DNA of 64,000 nt from Ruminococcus flavefaciens ND2009 (GCF_000621785.1 NZ_KK211347.1:524725-588724); one strand, 5' to 3'. Counted from the stretch's first letter, positions 52,431 to 61,747 are shown. Numbers and translations are program-made. Notes: generated by a model not told the origin, from the sequence alone.

Positions 52431-54350
52431 TTAGTCATGGCGCAGGTATCTTGAGGTCTTCTTGCGCTTTTTCTTTTCGTACATTATCTCGTCAGCCTGA
52501 GTGATGAGCTGGAAAAGGGTCTGACCGCCTGAGACCCCGGTAACGACGGTACCGATACTTGCGGCAATGGCATAGGGCTTTTTTATGAGAATGTTAATGT
52601 TTTCCAGCTGAGAGTAAAAGGCGGTCTCAACAGCTTCTGCGTCCTCCTCAGCGGCGTCCTCGCCGAGAATGATGAACTCATCACCGCCGAAGCGGGCACA
52701 TATCCTGCCGTTTCCGCAGCAGTCCCTGATGACGCCTGCAAGGCGCTGGAGAGCGAAATCACCCTCCTTATGACCGTAGTTGTCATTGATCAGCTTCAGA
52801 CCGTCCATATCTATAAAGGCGATAAGAAGCTTGCTGCCCTTTTCCTGGCAGTTCCTGAATATGGTATCGGCAGTCCTGATGAAGCCGTTGCGGTTGTAGA
52901 TGTTGCACAGCGGGTCGATGACGTAGAGCTTATCCAGCTCGTCTATCATGCTGTTAAGGTGATGCAGCTTGCGTATATTCTCCACAGAGTTGCTTATATT
53001 GAGGATAAGGGTGTGACACAGCAGGCTCTTTGTGGGGAACTGACTGTTTGTGAAGATATAGTATCCCAGGCACCGCTCACGGAAGTGGAGGGGCAGAAAG
53101 TAGCTGACATTGCCGCCACTGTGAAGCTTACGGGGATGCATATCAGCTGCGCTGAACTGCTTGACCGGAGAGTTCATACCGCCCTCTATAACGAGGGGAG
53201 CGGTCATGTTTTCGGTGTATCCGTTTATCTGAATGTCTTCGGGGACGCGGCTTTGTGAAGATCCCTTGATGACCTTATCCCAGTTTGTGCACAGGCATAC
53301 AGCGAACCTGTCAAACTTCAATTCATTTATGAACTGCGCGATAGTGCGCATATTCGAGTCTGAGGTCTCGTTTTCCGCAAGCTCTGTCGTCATGCGGTTT
53401 ATGACGGAAATATCGCTCTTACAGCTGCCCAGCGTCTTGTAGATCGACACCATGTATTCAACCATATCGTCCATGCTGCCGCTGCTGCACCCGCAGCTTC
53501 CCGTGAAAACAGGGGAGGACTCAAGGGTGGTGGTCTTTTCGTGTTTTTTGCCCTTGATGACGTCAATGAGTATCTCGCAGGCTTTGTATCCTGCCTCGTC
53601 CAGAGGACGTGAGACCGTAGTCAGGGCAGGAAGGTGATGTCTTGCGTTGTAGGTGTTGTCAAAGCCCGTGACGATAATATCATCGGGGACTACATAGCCG
53701 AAGCTACTGAGTTCCTCAACGGCAGCCAGAGCCATTGCGTCATTTGCACAGATAATGGCTTCGGGACGGGGCTTGCCTGACCTGATGAACTTTTCCACAG
53801 CTTTTTTTCCGTCCGAGGGCCTGAACTCTCCGAAAAATACCCTGTCCATATCAGTGACAAGAGAATTTGCGGACATGACCTCCAGGAAGGCTCTGTATCT
53901 GGCAGATGCTTCGGGATTGGCAAGAGGACCCGAGATATAGTTTATGAGCTTTGCACCGTGTACCTTTATGACATGCTCGACTATATCCTTCATAGCCTGA
54001 TAATTGTCGATACTTACGTTATAGAATTCGGGGTATTCGTCGCAGTCCAGTACTGTGACGGGGAGCCCTGAGGCTCTTACTTTTGACAGTATCTTTTCCT
54101 TTTCGACGGGATCGCTTATGGTATTGGTCATGAGGATAACGCCGTCGAACTTCTTGTAATTTATAAGGGAATAGATATTGTACTCACCCTGATCGTACCT
54201 GCTGCTTGAGAGAACTCCGCCGAATGCACAGAAGCATGATATGTTGGCATGAGATCTTTTGGCACAGGCAGTTATTCCGTCCAGGATACTGTTCTGGTAC
54301 TCCTCATCTATTCCCGCAACTATAACGGCAAGCTCTATTATCTTATTCAT
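52431..54350 (-). CDS. sugar-binding-protein-like sensor fused to GGDEF diguanylate cyclase
   Basis: 639 aa from the ATG at 54350, which has a GGGGGG SD 8 bases upstream; ATG 54356 is too near it. Residues about 1-280 are a LacI/periplasmic-binding-type ligand domain (ARYRAFLEV, ICANDAMALAAVEEL, VTGFDNT) but without a helix-turn-helix and without signal peptide or membrane segment, so it is cytoplasmic. A middle region of about 170 residues follows, then a GGDEF domain with an intact RFGGDEF motif near residue 554. No RxxD inhibitory site precedes it. It should make c-di-GMP in response to a small ligand, perhaps a sugar. Confidence 0.87.
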   Translation of the reverse strand: MNKIIELAVIVAGIDEEYQNSILDGITACAKRSHANISCFCAFGGVLSSSRYDQGEYNIYSLINYKKFDGVILMTNTISDPVEKEKILSKVRASGLPVTVLDCDEYPEFYNVSIDNYQAMKDIVEHVIKVHGAKLINYISGPLANPEASARYRAFLEVMSANSLVTDMDRVFFGEFRPSDGKKAVEKFIRSGKPRPEAIICANDAMALAAVEELSSFGYVVPDDIIVTGFDNTYNARHHLPALTTVSRPLDEAGYKACEILIDVIKGKKHEKTTTLESSPVFTGSCGCSSGSMDDMVEYMVSIYKTLGSCKSDISVINRMTTELAENETSDSNMRTIAQFINELKFDRFAVCLCTNWDKVIKGSSQSRVPEDIQINGYTENMTAPLVIEGGMNSPVKQFSAADMHPRKLHSGGNVSYFLPLHFRERCLGYYIFTNSQFPTKSLLCHTLILNISNSVENIRKLHHLNSMIDELDKLYVIDPLCNIYNRNGFIRTADTIFRNCQEKGSKLLIAFIDMDGLKLINDNYGHKEGDFALQRLAGVIRDCCGNGRICARFGGDEFIILGEDAAEEDAEAVETAFYSQLENINILIKKPYAIAASIGTVVTGVSGGQTLFQLITQADEIMYEKKKRKKTSRYLRHD

Positions 54351-54392
54351 GGTCATATCCCCCCGATCATATCAGAAACAGTAATATATTTC

Positions 54393-54421
54393 ATTATAAC
54401 ACATAATAGCTATTATTGCAA
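54393..54421 (-). promoter_or_regulatory. promoter of the GGDEF gene
   Basis: On the minus strand TTGCAA, 17-base spacer, TATAAT. Confidence 0.75.
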
Positions 54422-54469
54422 CATTAAATCGTGATTTTTTGTATATTATTTCAGCCGCGCGACCGGCAG

Positions 54470-54499
54470 AAAAAAGACCCGAAAGAATTCTTTCGGGTC
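54470..54499 (-). terminator. terminator of the NagZ-like gene
   Basis: Perfect 24-base palindrome at 54476-54499 (GACCCGAAAGAA and complement) followed on the minus strand by TTTTTT. Confidence 0.9.
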
Positions 54500-54505
54500 C
54501 TGTGT

Positions 54506-56029
54506 TTATCTTTTGAGAAGTCCCAGCTGATACTTCTGTGTGAGAATGCGCATAACGCTTTCGTCTATCCTGCTTTCTGGTATCTCGCCGCTGCGGACAG
54601 CCCTGCAAACCTCGTCGATAGCCTGACGGTAGTCCACGGGCATGAGGATAATATCCATACCTGCCTTTATAGCCAGCTTTGCAGCCTCACCCGAGGAATA
54701 CACCTTTGAGATGGTATTCATCTGGTGAGCATCGGTGACGGCAATACCGTCAAAGCCAAGCTCACCGCGGAGCATTTCCGTTACTGCCGTATATGAAAGG
54801 TCACAGGGAAGATCGTCACCGAAGCCTGTTACGGTCTGGTGTCCAACCATAACGAAGTCCGCGCCGTTTTCTATAGCCGCCTTGAAGGGAACGAACTCGG
54901 TCTCGCGGAGCTCCTCCACAGAGCGGTCGATGACTACCGTTGAATTGGTGTGGGTGTTGCCGTCCTCGGCGCCAAGCCCAGGGAAGTGCTTCAGCGTAGC
55001 GCAGACGCCGTTGTCCTGAAGTCCCTTTGTGACTCCGCAGACCATATTTGCGACCACATCGGGGTCACTGCTGAATATTCGGTCTCCAAGCTCGTTGCCG
55101 CTGCAAATATTCACGTCAGCAACGGGAGCGAAGTCCACATTGAAGCCGAGACTGTGCAGGTCTCTGCCGAGAGCGGAGCCGATGTCATAGGCTGTGCCGT
55201 AGTCATTATCCCTGCCGTAGTAAGCCATATCGTAGAATGAAGCGGTACCCAGCTTCTGAGCGCACCTTGCAACAGTTCCGCCCTCCTCGTCCACGGCGGT
55301 AAAAAGTCCCACACCGCAGGCGCTCCGTGAGTAGCTCTGAGTATTGCTTATCATCGCCTTTATCTGGTTTTTAGAGGTAAGGTTCTGGGCGAAGTAGATG
55401 ATACCGCCCACGGGGTAAGCCGCCAAAGCATTTTTGGTGCCGTTACCCACCTCTCTCATGGGAGAGATACCCGTTATAGCCTCGGGAGTCACCATGAACA
55501 TCTGTCCCACCTTCTGCTCAAGGCTGAGCTCATTGAGCACCTCGTTAGGAGACGGGTCATGGTTTATGGTAGTAGTGGTAACGGTGGTGGTAGTCCTTAC
55601 CGCTGTAGTATGTCTGGCGGCAGTTGTATGGACATATCGCTTGGTAGTGACGGCAGGCTCATAGCTCTGCTGCTGTGGTTCATAGCTGTTATCATCATCG
55701 GAGCCGCCATCGTCAGCAGGCTCCTCACTGTCATCATTGTTTACGCCGTCGGAGCTGTCCTCGATTTTCTGATTCTGAGCCGCAGTTGTAACAGCAGCGG
55801 AAGCGGTGACAGCAGTGGTTTCCGCCTTAGCGGTCACGGGAGCAGTGGTGATGAACTCGGTGACCGTTTCCTGGATAGGTGATAGTTCTTCTGTATCGTA
55901 AAACTCCTCGGTAACGGCCTCAGGCTCTGTCGTGCTGTCGGACTCGGATGAGGTCTTTGGAGCCCTTCCGCAGCCTGTCAGCATAAGGGAGATACCGAGA
56001 ATGCAGGCAATATGTTTTTTCAGTTTCAA
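54506..56029 (-). CDS. GH3 beta-N-acetylglucosaminidase-like lipoprotein (NagZ family)
   Basis: 507 aa starting at TTG 56029, with an AGGAGGAAG SD. Lipobox LTGC near residue 20, then about 150 residues of Thr/Ala/Asp-rich linker. The catalytic domain (about 165-507) is a GH3 NagZ barrel with GQMFMV, DEEGG near residue 252, KHFPGLGAED near residue 350 with the following THTNS as the probable acid/base histidine, and VTDAHQM with the nucleophile aspartate. The usual KHFPGHG has Leu for the second His. It would release N-acetylglucosamine from peptidoglycan fragments or chitooligosaccharides at the cell surface. Confidence 0.87.
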   Translation of the reverse strand: MKLKKHIACILGISLMLTGCGRAPKTSSESDSTTEPEAVTEEFYDTEELSPIQETVTEFITTAPVTAKAETTAVTASAAVTTAAQNQKIEDSSDGVNNDDSEEPADDGGSDDDNSYEPQQQSYEPAVTTKRYVHTTAARHTTAVRTTTTVTTTTINHDPSPNEVLNELSLEQKVGQMFMVTPEAITGISPMREVGNGTKNALAAYPVGGIIYFAQNLTSKNQIKAMISNTQSYSRSACGVGLFTAVDEEGGTVARCAQKLGTASFYDMAYYGRDNDYGTAYDIGSALGRDLHSLGFNVDFAPVADVNICSGNELGDRIFSSDPDVVANMVCGVTKGLQDNGVCATLKHFPGLGAEDGNTHTNSTVVIDRSVEELRETEFVPFKAAIENGADFVMVGHQTVTGFGDDLPCDLSYTAVTEMLRGELGFDGIAVTDAHQMNTISKVYSSGEAAKLAIKAGMDIILMPVDYRQAIDEVCRAVRSGEIPESRIDESVMRILTQKYQLGLLKR

Positions 56030-56062
56030 GATGTCTTCCTCCTGTTGATGTTGTATATAACT

Positions 56063-56091
56063 ATAATAACATAGCGCCTGAAAAATGTCAA
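56063..56091 (-). promoter_or_regulatory. promoter of the NagZ-like gene
   Basis: Minus strand TTGACA, 17-base spacer, TATTAT. Confidence 0.8.
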
Positions 56092-56111
56092 TAAAAACAA
56101 TATTTTACAGT

Positions 56112-56145
56112 AAAAAACTCCCCGATATATCAGAATATCGGGGAG
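56112..56145 (-). terminator. terminator of the GH43 gene
   Basis: CTCCCCGATAT (56118-56128) pairs with ATATCGGGGAG (56135-56145); minus strand then reads TTTTTT. Confidence 0.9.
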
Positions 56146-56151
56146 AGTTTT

Positions 56152-58698
56152 TCAGTTTGTACTGAGTATGTGCTTCCTGAGAGCCGCCATGTCGAAAACG
56201 TCGATCACTCCGTCGCTGCACAGGTCACCGTTAAGGGGAGCAGCCAGGCTGTCCTTGCCGAGAAGGAACCTCTGCATGGCGGTGAGGTCTGCAACGTTGC
56301 ACTTGCCGTCGTTGTTGACATCGCCCCTGACGGGTCCGCTGACAGTGGGAGAGCTGCCTGTTATCTCGGCGTCTGTGAGGGCGCACTTGTATATCTTCAG
56401 GTTGTCTATCTCGCCCTTGAAGCAGGTGTCGTCTCCGTAGTAGGACTTGCCGATATAGCAGCTTGTGCCCGAACCCATATCAGCTATCTGACCGTGAGTT
56501 TCGGTGGTCTCGCTGACGAACTTTCCGTCAATGTAGAGCTTTGAAGTTGCGCCGCTGAAGACCATGGTATAGTTATGCCAGTTCGTACCGTCGGCATCGC
56601 GCTCAATAACGGTCTCATCGCGCCATGAATCGGTAGTTGCGGCAAATCTGAAAGTATCCTTTGCAACGCGGAAGAAGATGTATTTCTCATCATTCTTACC
56701 TGCGGCAAAGGTGAAGAAGTTGCCCTCCGACTCGGACTTTATGTCCATGCTCACCGTATAATCGCGGCAGCCGTCCAGCAGTCCCGAGGGGAGCTCCGCA
56801 AAGGCATTGTCGCTGCCGTCGAGACGAAGTCCCTTTCCGCTAAAGCCGTTTCCGTCAACAGAAGCACCGCTGCTGAGCCTGAGGTCTCCCGTGCCGTTTT
56901 CAAAGTCGATGTCGATAACGGGAGCGGGAGTCTCTGCCTTGCTGACTGGAGTTCCGAATATCTTCATTTCATAGACCTGGGGATTGTACCAGTTATTGTC
57001 GGGATTGTTCTGGAGGGTAGCATTCTTGACGTTGAGCCTTACATACCTTGCCCGTCCCTTGAGCATATCGCTGTTGAAGCCGTAGGTCTTGGTGACCGAT
57101 TCGCTGTTCTTGTTGGTGTGATCGAGGATCTGTGTCCAGTTGACGCCGTCAAGGCTGCCCTCCACGGTGTAGGTGTAGTAGCCCTCAGAGCCCTTGCAGA
57201 TGTACCAGGAGGTCTGGATATTTGCGAGGTCACAGACCTGTTCAAGGTCCACCTGAACGTAGAAGGGCCACTTTTTATAGTCGCCGATGGCATTGAAGGA
57301 GCTCTGGTATGAGCCGTCCACTGCCTTTGCGGGGGAGTTGCCGCTCTTTGCCGCCAGTGAAGATGAAGCAGGCTTGTCCTGTGAGATGAGCTCGCCCTGC
57401 TGAACGGGGAAAAGGTCTCCCGTTGAGGTGTTGTATTTGAAGTAGGGGCAGTAGTCATAGAAGGCGAAGCCGTTGTCGAAATACAGGGGGCACAGCGTGG
57501 TTCCGCTGGTATCTGAGGCTCTTAGCCAGCGGTAGGCGTGCATGAGGTAGTTCTTGTCCTGCATATTCACTATCCAGCCCGACTGTGATGAGAATGTGGA
57601 GGTATTGCCTATGCTGCGCAGGTCGCTCCAGTTGCCGCCGATGTCGGTGGTAACGCTGTAGGCGCCGCTGCTGGGGTACCAGCCTGCCGCCTGTGAGGTG
57701 AACAGGAAGTAGTAGCCGTCCTTCTTGATAAGGTTTGGGAATTCGCGGTACTGATCCTCAAAGAGAGTTTTTACCACGCGGGTGACATCGCTGTAATCCT
57801 CGTTCATCTGGAAGATGTACATGGTAGCGTTGGCACCCTGACCCTCCTTGTTGGCTGCTGCGATAAGGTAGCCCGTTCCGTCATCGTCAAAGAAGATAGC
57901 CATATCGCGGACCTGTATATTCAGGGGATTGTAAACGTGGTGCACCGTGAACTGTCCGCCGGGAGTACCTGTTATAACAAGGGCTTTACCGTCGCTGTAG
58001 CCGCTGGGCTTTTCCCAGTGCGCCCAGACCACCACCTTGTTCTTGGCGGGGATATAGTCGATGTGAACGGACTCTATCTTACAGCTTGCCAGTGCCGAAT
58101 TCTGGGAGCTGTCCGCCACATTTTTCTCGTTGGAGAACCATTTTCCGTCCTTTGATGTGGTCTCCGCAAGGTAAATATCGTCCTTGCCGGCGTGCTTTTT
58201 CAGAGAGTAGCTGTAGTAGGTGTTGCCCACCTTGTAGCCGCTGGTCTCATAGACCAGATTGCTGCCCTTCTGATTGTCATAGGTGCTGAGCCCCGACGGA
58301 AGGTCACAGGGAGTCAGCTCCTTGACCTGAGAGCAGTTCTCGCTGTTCTTGCCGATGACCTTCAGCTGATAGTAATAGGTCTGTCCCGCGGACATATCGT
58401 TGTCCGTCCAGGAGTTTCCCGTGCCCTCGTATACTGGCACAAAGCCGCTGCTCTTGTCGGTTGAGCGGTACAGCACATAGCTCTGTGCGGAGAGCGTAGT
58501 AGCCCACTGGAGCTCTGCGTGGTCAGCCTTGCCGCTGTCGGCAACGGTAAAGAGGTTGCCCACCAGACCTATCTCCTCGGAAAAAGCCTCTGAGGGAGCC
58601 TGTCCTGCTGCCTGAACACGGGACAGCTGCACGGGAGCTGCCGAAAGTGCCAGAGCTACAGCTGCCGCAGCGGACAGAAGTTTTTTTCTGATATTCAT
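56152..58698 (-). CDS. GH43-like enzyme with CBM32-like and LamG domains and canonical dockerin
   Basis: 848 aa, SD GGAGGAATATC. Signal peptide (1-31), an Fn3-like domain (about 45-125), a five-bladed propeller of GH43 type (about 145-430) with YIPAKNKVVVWAH, RDMAIFFDDDGTGYLI and EFPNLIKKDGYYF, which resemble the GH43_24 exo-beta-1,3-galactanases where a catalytic base is lacking; then an F5/8-C (CBM32-like) domain (about 440-585), a LamG domain (about 595-775) and a dockerin. The dockerin is a plain two-repeat type (GDVNNDGKCNVADLTAMQ and GDLCSDGVIDVFDMAAL), different from the others in the window. Substrate is inferred as arabinogalactan side chains. Confidence 0.82.
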   Translation of the reverse strand: MNIRKKLLSAAAAVALALSAAPVQLSRVQAAGQAPSEAFSEEIGLVGNLFTVADSGKADHAELQWATTLSAQSYVLYRSTDKSSGFVPVYEGTGNSWTDNDMSAGQTYYYQLKVIGKNSENCSQVKELTPCDLPSGLSTYDNQKGSNLVYETSGYKVGNTYYSYSLKKHAGKDDIYLAETTSKDGKWFSNEKNVADSSQNSALASCKIESVHIDYIPAKNKVVVWAHWEKPSGYSDGKALVITGTPGGQFTVHHVYNPLNIQVRDMAIFFDDDGTGYLIAAANKEGQGANATMYIFQMNEDYSDVTRVVKTLFEDQYREFPNLIKKDGYYFLFTSQAAGWYPSSGAYSVTTDIGGNWSDLRSIGNTSTFSSQSGWIVNMQDKNYLMHAYRWLRASDTSGTTLCPLYFDNGFAFYDYCPYFKYNTSTGDLFPVQQGELISQDKPASSSLAAKSGNSPAKAVDGSYQSSFNAIGDYKKWPFYVQVDLEQVCDLANIQTSWYICKGSEGYYTYTVEGSLDGVNWTQILDHTNKNSESVTKTYGFNSDMLKGRARYVRLNVKNATLQNNPDNNWYNPQVYEMKIFGTPVSKAETPAPVIDIDFENGTGDLRLSSGASVDGNGFSGKGLRLDGSDNAFAELPSGLLDGCRDYTVSMDIKSESEGNFFTFAAGKNDEKYIFFRVAKDTFRFAATTDSWRDETVIERDADGTNWHNYTMVFSGATSKLYIDGKFVSETTETHGQIADMGSGTSCYIGKSYYGDDTCFKGEIDNLKIYKCALTDAEITGSSPTVSGPVRGDVNNDGKCNVADLTAMQRFLLGKDSLAAPLNGDLCSDGVIDVFDMAALRKHILSTN

Positions 58699-58740
58699 GA
58701 TATTCCTCCTTTATGATAAAATAAAGTATATGTCAACTTA

Positions 58741-58769
58741 ATTATATCACATTCATGCACAAATAGCAA
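58741..58769 (-). promoter_or_regulatory. promoter of the GH43 gene
   Basis: Minus strand TTGCTA, 17-base spacer, TATAAT. Confidence 0.75.
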
Positions 58770-58770
58770 T

Positions 58771-58799
58771 AAAAAAGATGATACACGAGGTATCATCTT
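58771..58799 (-). terminator. terminator of radA
   Basis: AAGATGATAC (58775-58784) pairs with GTATCATCTT (58790-58799); minus strand T-run follows. Confidence 0.85.
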
Positions 58800-58805
58800 C
58801 ATAAC

Positions 58806-60182
58806 TTATTTTATCACCGCAAACGCCTGTTTCAAGGTAGATGCGGGGATTATATCCATATCGTAGTCCTTGGGGTCAACAGCGGACATTGACTGCTTCG
58901 GCACCACGCAGGTGCGGAAGCCCATACGCTCTGCCTCGCGGATACGCTGGGCGATATGTGATACTGAGCGTATCTCGCCGCCGAGACCTATCTCACCGAA
59001 GGCGATGAGCTGCTCGTCTATCTGCTTGTCCATTATACCCGAGTACAGCGCCATAGCCACGGGAAGGTCTCCCGCAGGCTCGTCCAGACGAAAGCCGCCG
59101 ACGATGTTGAGGTACACATCAAGAGTTCCCATGTATATACCCAGGCGCTTTTCCAGTACGGCAATGATAATGCTGAGCCTGTTGAAGTCAAAGCCTGTAG
59201 CCATTCTTCTGGGAGCGGCATAGCTGGTCTTTGAAGCCAGTGCCTGTACCTCAGCAAGAATAGGTCTGCTGCCCTCCATTACACAGGCAACGCAGGTTCC
59301 CGAAACATTGTGGGGGCGTCCCTCAAGGAGCATCTGCGAGGGGTTAGCCACCTCACGGAGCCCCTTATCAAGCATCTCAAACACGCCTATCTCGTTGGTA
59401 GAGCCGAAACGGTTCTTCACAGCGCGGAGAATACGATAGCTCTGGTGGCGCTCGCCCTCAAAATAGAGCACGGCGTCAACGATATGCTCCATTACCTTAG
59501 GACCTGCGATAGCGCCGTCCTTGTTGACGTGTCCCACTATGATAATGGGTATCTCCTGATTTTTTGCGGTGTGCATGAACAGGTTGGTACACTCTCTTAC
59601 CTGAGTGAGACTTCCGGGGCTTGAGGTTATCCTGCCGATGCTCATGGTCTGTATTGAGTCGATGATAGCTATATCGGGGGCGCTTGCAGCAATGGTCTGA
59701 GCCACAGCCTCGGCGTCTGTTGCAGTAAGTATATACAGGTTTTCCGTGTCAACCCCAAGGCGCTGGGCGCGGAGCTTTATCTGTCTTGCTGACTCCTCTC
59801 CCGAGACGTAGAGAACGGAGTGGTCCTCGCCGAGAAACTGGCATATCTGGAGGAGAATGGTGCTCTTACCGATACCCGGTTCACCGCCGAGAAGAACAAG
59901 AGAGCCTTTCACAAGGCCTCCGCCGAGGACTCTGTTCAGCTCTCCGATACCCGTGTCATAGCGGACGTCATTGTCGGCGCCTATGTCCTCAAGCTCGAGG
60001 ATACAGTCGGAAAGATCGTGAGCAGCTCCCTGAGAAGCTGTTCCGCGACCGCCTGCGGGAGAGACATCGGCGATGTCTTCCTCAAAGCTGTTCCATGCGC
60101 CGCAGGAAGGGCACTTGCCGTTCCACTTCGTGCTTTCGTAGCCGCACTGATTACAGGTGTAGATATATTTTGATTTAGCCAT
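58806..60182 (-). CDS. radA: DNA repair protein RadA
   Basis: 458 aa. N-terminal zinc finger CNQCGYES...CPSCGAW (about residues 10-31), RecA-like ATPase with Walker A GGEPGIGKST near residue 98, the RadA-specific KNRFGSTNEIGVFEM motif near residue 258, and a C-terminal Lon-protease-like domain. RadA drives branch migration in recombination. The lipoprotein gene upstream ends 8 bases before its ATG, so both use one promoter. Full length and typical. Confidence 0.96.
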   Translation of the reverse strand: MAKSKYIYTCNQCGYESTKWNGKCPSCGAWNSFEEDIADVSPAGGRGTASQGAAHDLSDCILELEDIGADNDVRYDTGIGELNRVLGGGLVKGSLVLLGGEPGIGKSTILLQICQFLGEDHSVLYVSGEESARQIKLRAQRLGVDTENLYILTATDAEAVAQTIAASAPDIAIIDSIQTMSIGRITSSPGSLTQVRECTNLFMHTAKNQEIPIIIVGHVNKDGAIAGPKVMEHIVDAVLYFEGERHQSYRILRAVKNRFGSTNEIGVFEMLDKGLREVANPSQMLLEGRPHNVSGTCVACVMEGSRPILAEVQALASKTSYAAPRRMATGFDFNRLSIIIAVLEKRLGIYMGTLDVYLNIVGGFRLDEPAGDLPVAMALYSGIMDKQIDEQLIAFGEIGLGGEIRSVSHIAQRIREAERMGFRTCVVPKQSMSAVDPKDYDMDIIPASTLKQAFAVIK

Positions 60183-60190
60183 AAATTACC

Positions 60191-61255
60191 TCATGAAAGG
60201 AAGGCATTTTCGATGTTTTCTGCTGTGAGATCGTACTCTCTTCCGCAGCGGACCGTGCTGTCGGAGGGCTGGAAGCTGCTGATGTCTGCGCCTGCCATGG
60301 ACCAGCACTGGATAGAGCCGTAATAATCGGCAGCGAAGAATATCTTTGAGCTTACGTCGAACTGGATACCGCCGTCAGCGTCTGAGGTAACGGAAAGCTC
60401 CTTTACGCCTTCTGTATCGAGATAGAGGATACGTGCTTCGGAGTCGTTGAGGAGACCTGTTGAAACGACTACCTCGGGGAGCTCGTTCAGATCAAGGTCA
60501 ACTATCTCAAAGGCAGCGTCTTTAAGTTCCTGGCTGCTGAGGATCTCATTGAGCTTATCCTTGTAGAGCTGCTTCTGATCGTCGGTAAGGACCTGAGGCC
60601 AGCATTTGCTGCGGCGTATAGCATAGTTCACGGCGTCTGTGCCAAGTGAGAACTTCCTTCCCACCTTGACGGTGAAGGAATCCTGGTAGGGCAGGAGAGC
60701 TTCCTGGAATTTTGTCAGTGTAACGTCCTCGCCGTTAACTTCATAGCGGATAACTGCGCCTGAGGAAGCGCTGTCTGCATTTGTGTAGAAGTTCACGTCG
60801 GTAACGAAGCTGCCGTCCTGATAGGTCTGGTATTCGCCCATTTTGAAGCCTGTTCCCTCATAGAGGAAGCCGATGGCGTTCATTTCGGGTATGTAGTCGA
60901 TAGTGCCGTAAGAGCCGGAGTTGGTTATGAGATCGGCTCTTGTGCCGATGAGCTTATATACCTCACACTTTGCCGCAACGTCGTCGGAGGGCGAGATTAT
61001 GAGCTCGGGTGTTTCATCGCCTGTCAGGTCGCGGATCTCGAACATGGAGGTATCAGTGTACCTGTCTGAGTTCTTGAAGGCGATGAGGATAGTCTCGAAG
61101 GGCTCCTGCCAGTCGAAAGTAATACTCTGAGGGGAAGCTTTCAGAGCCAGGGGGTCTACCTCTGAGCTTTCGGCATTCTTCTTGCTGCTGCATCCTGCAC
61201 AGGCTGAAAGTAAAGCTCCTGCGGTGATAAAGGACAATATCTTATCAAATTTCAT
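60191..61255 (-). CDS. lipoprotein of unknown function with duplicated motif
   Basis: 354 aa from the ATG at 61255 (SD GGGAGG). Lipobox ACAGCS near residue 22. Two copies of a motif read EIRDLTGDETPELIIS (about residue 72) and EIVDLDLNELPEVVVS (about residue 255), resembling calcium-binding FG-GAP/VCBS-like loops, so the protein is probably an internal duplication. No catalytic motif recognised. Co-transcribed with radA, without an obvious functional link. Similar lipoproteins are frequent in Ruminococcus. Confidence 0.78.
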   Translation of the reverse strand: MKFDKILSFITAGALLSACAGCSSKKNAESSEVDPLALKASPQSITFDWQEPFETILIAFKNSDRYTDTSMFEIRDLTGDETPELIISPSDDVAAKCEVYKLIGTRADLITNSGSYGTIDYIPEMNAIGFLYEGTGFKMGEYQTYQDGSFVTDVNFYTNADSASSGAVIRYEVNGEDVTLTKFQEALLPYQDSFTVKVGRKFSLGTDAVNYAIRRSKCWPQVLTDDQKQLYKDKLNEILSSQELKDAAFEIVDLDLNELPEVVVSTGLLNDSEARILYLDTEGVKELSVTSDADGGIQFDVSSKIFFAADYYGSIQCWSMAGADISSFQPSDSTVRCGREYDLTAENIENAFLS

Positions 61256-61287
61256 TGTTGTTTCCTCCCAAATATCTATATATAAAT

Positions 61288-61316
61288 ATTGTACCACTTT
61301 TGACGAACTCTGTCAA
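61288..61316 (-). promoter_or_regulatory. promoter of the lipoprotein-radA operon
   Basis: Minus strand TTGACA, 17-base spacer, TACAAT. Confidence 0.85.
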
Positions 61317-61347
61317 TAAATATATTATTACAGTTCGGATAAAAGAG

Positions 61348-61701
61348 TCAGAGCCTGAGCTCCCAGAAGTACTTTCTTGCGGACTGAGGGAAGTCGTCCA
61401 TTACGCCGTGCTCGGGGTCATAGAAGGTACCCTCGCAGTACAGCGACCAGTGCCAGCACCGCGGAGTTTCCAGGCTCAGCAGGCAAAGGGGCGGAAGCTC
61501 CTCCCTTGAGGAGACCTGTTTTCTCTCGTCTGATATACTGACTCCGTGGGATCGGAAGGTGTGCTTCATTTCCTTAAGGTCGGTCTCGCGGTCATTATTG
61601 AGAAATTCGCATATATATTCGGGAGTTTTCCCCAGCACCATAGCCAGCACAGCCTGACCGCACTGCAAGTCGGTGGGCTCATGGATATATCTGATGTTCA
61701 T
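61348..61701 (-). CDS. small stand-alone C39-like cysteine peptidase domain protein
   Basis: 117 aa from the ATG at 61701 (SD GAGGTG). The layout fits a minimal papain-like C39 domain: Cys in DLQCGQAVLAM near residue 15, His in WHWSLY near residue 84 and Asp in YDPEHG near residue 93. There is no leader, transporter or membrane segment. C39 domains normally remove double-glycine leaders of bacteriocins as part of ABC transporters; here no such genes are near. It may be a cytosolic peptidase or a non-peptidase relative. Confidence 0.68.
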   Translation of the reverse strand: MNIRYIHEPTDLQCGQAVLAMVLGKTPEYICEFLNNDRETDLKEMKHTFRSHGVSISDERKQVSSREELPPLCLLSLETPRCWHWSLYCEGTFYDPEHGVMDDFPQSARKYFWELRL

Positions 61702-61718
61702 CGTATCACCTCTGTTAT

Positions 61719-61747
61719 ATTTTACAACATATCGCCTCAAAAATCAA
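61719..61747 (-). promoter_or_regulatory. promoter of the C39-like gene
   Basis: Minus strand TTGATT, 17-base spacer, TAAAAT; the MITE-like element starts a few bases upstream of it. Confidence 0.7.

Noticed and set aside
52431..54350. Standard LacI transcription factor
   Set aside because: No N-terminal helix-turn-helix and a clear GGDEF domain at the C-terminus.
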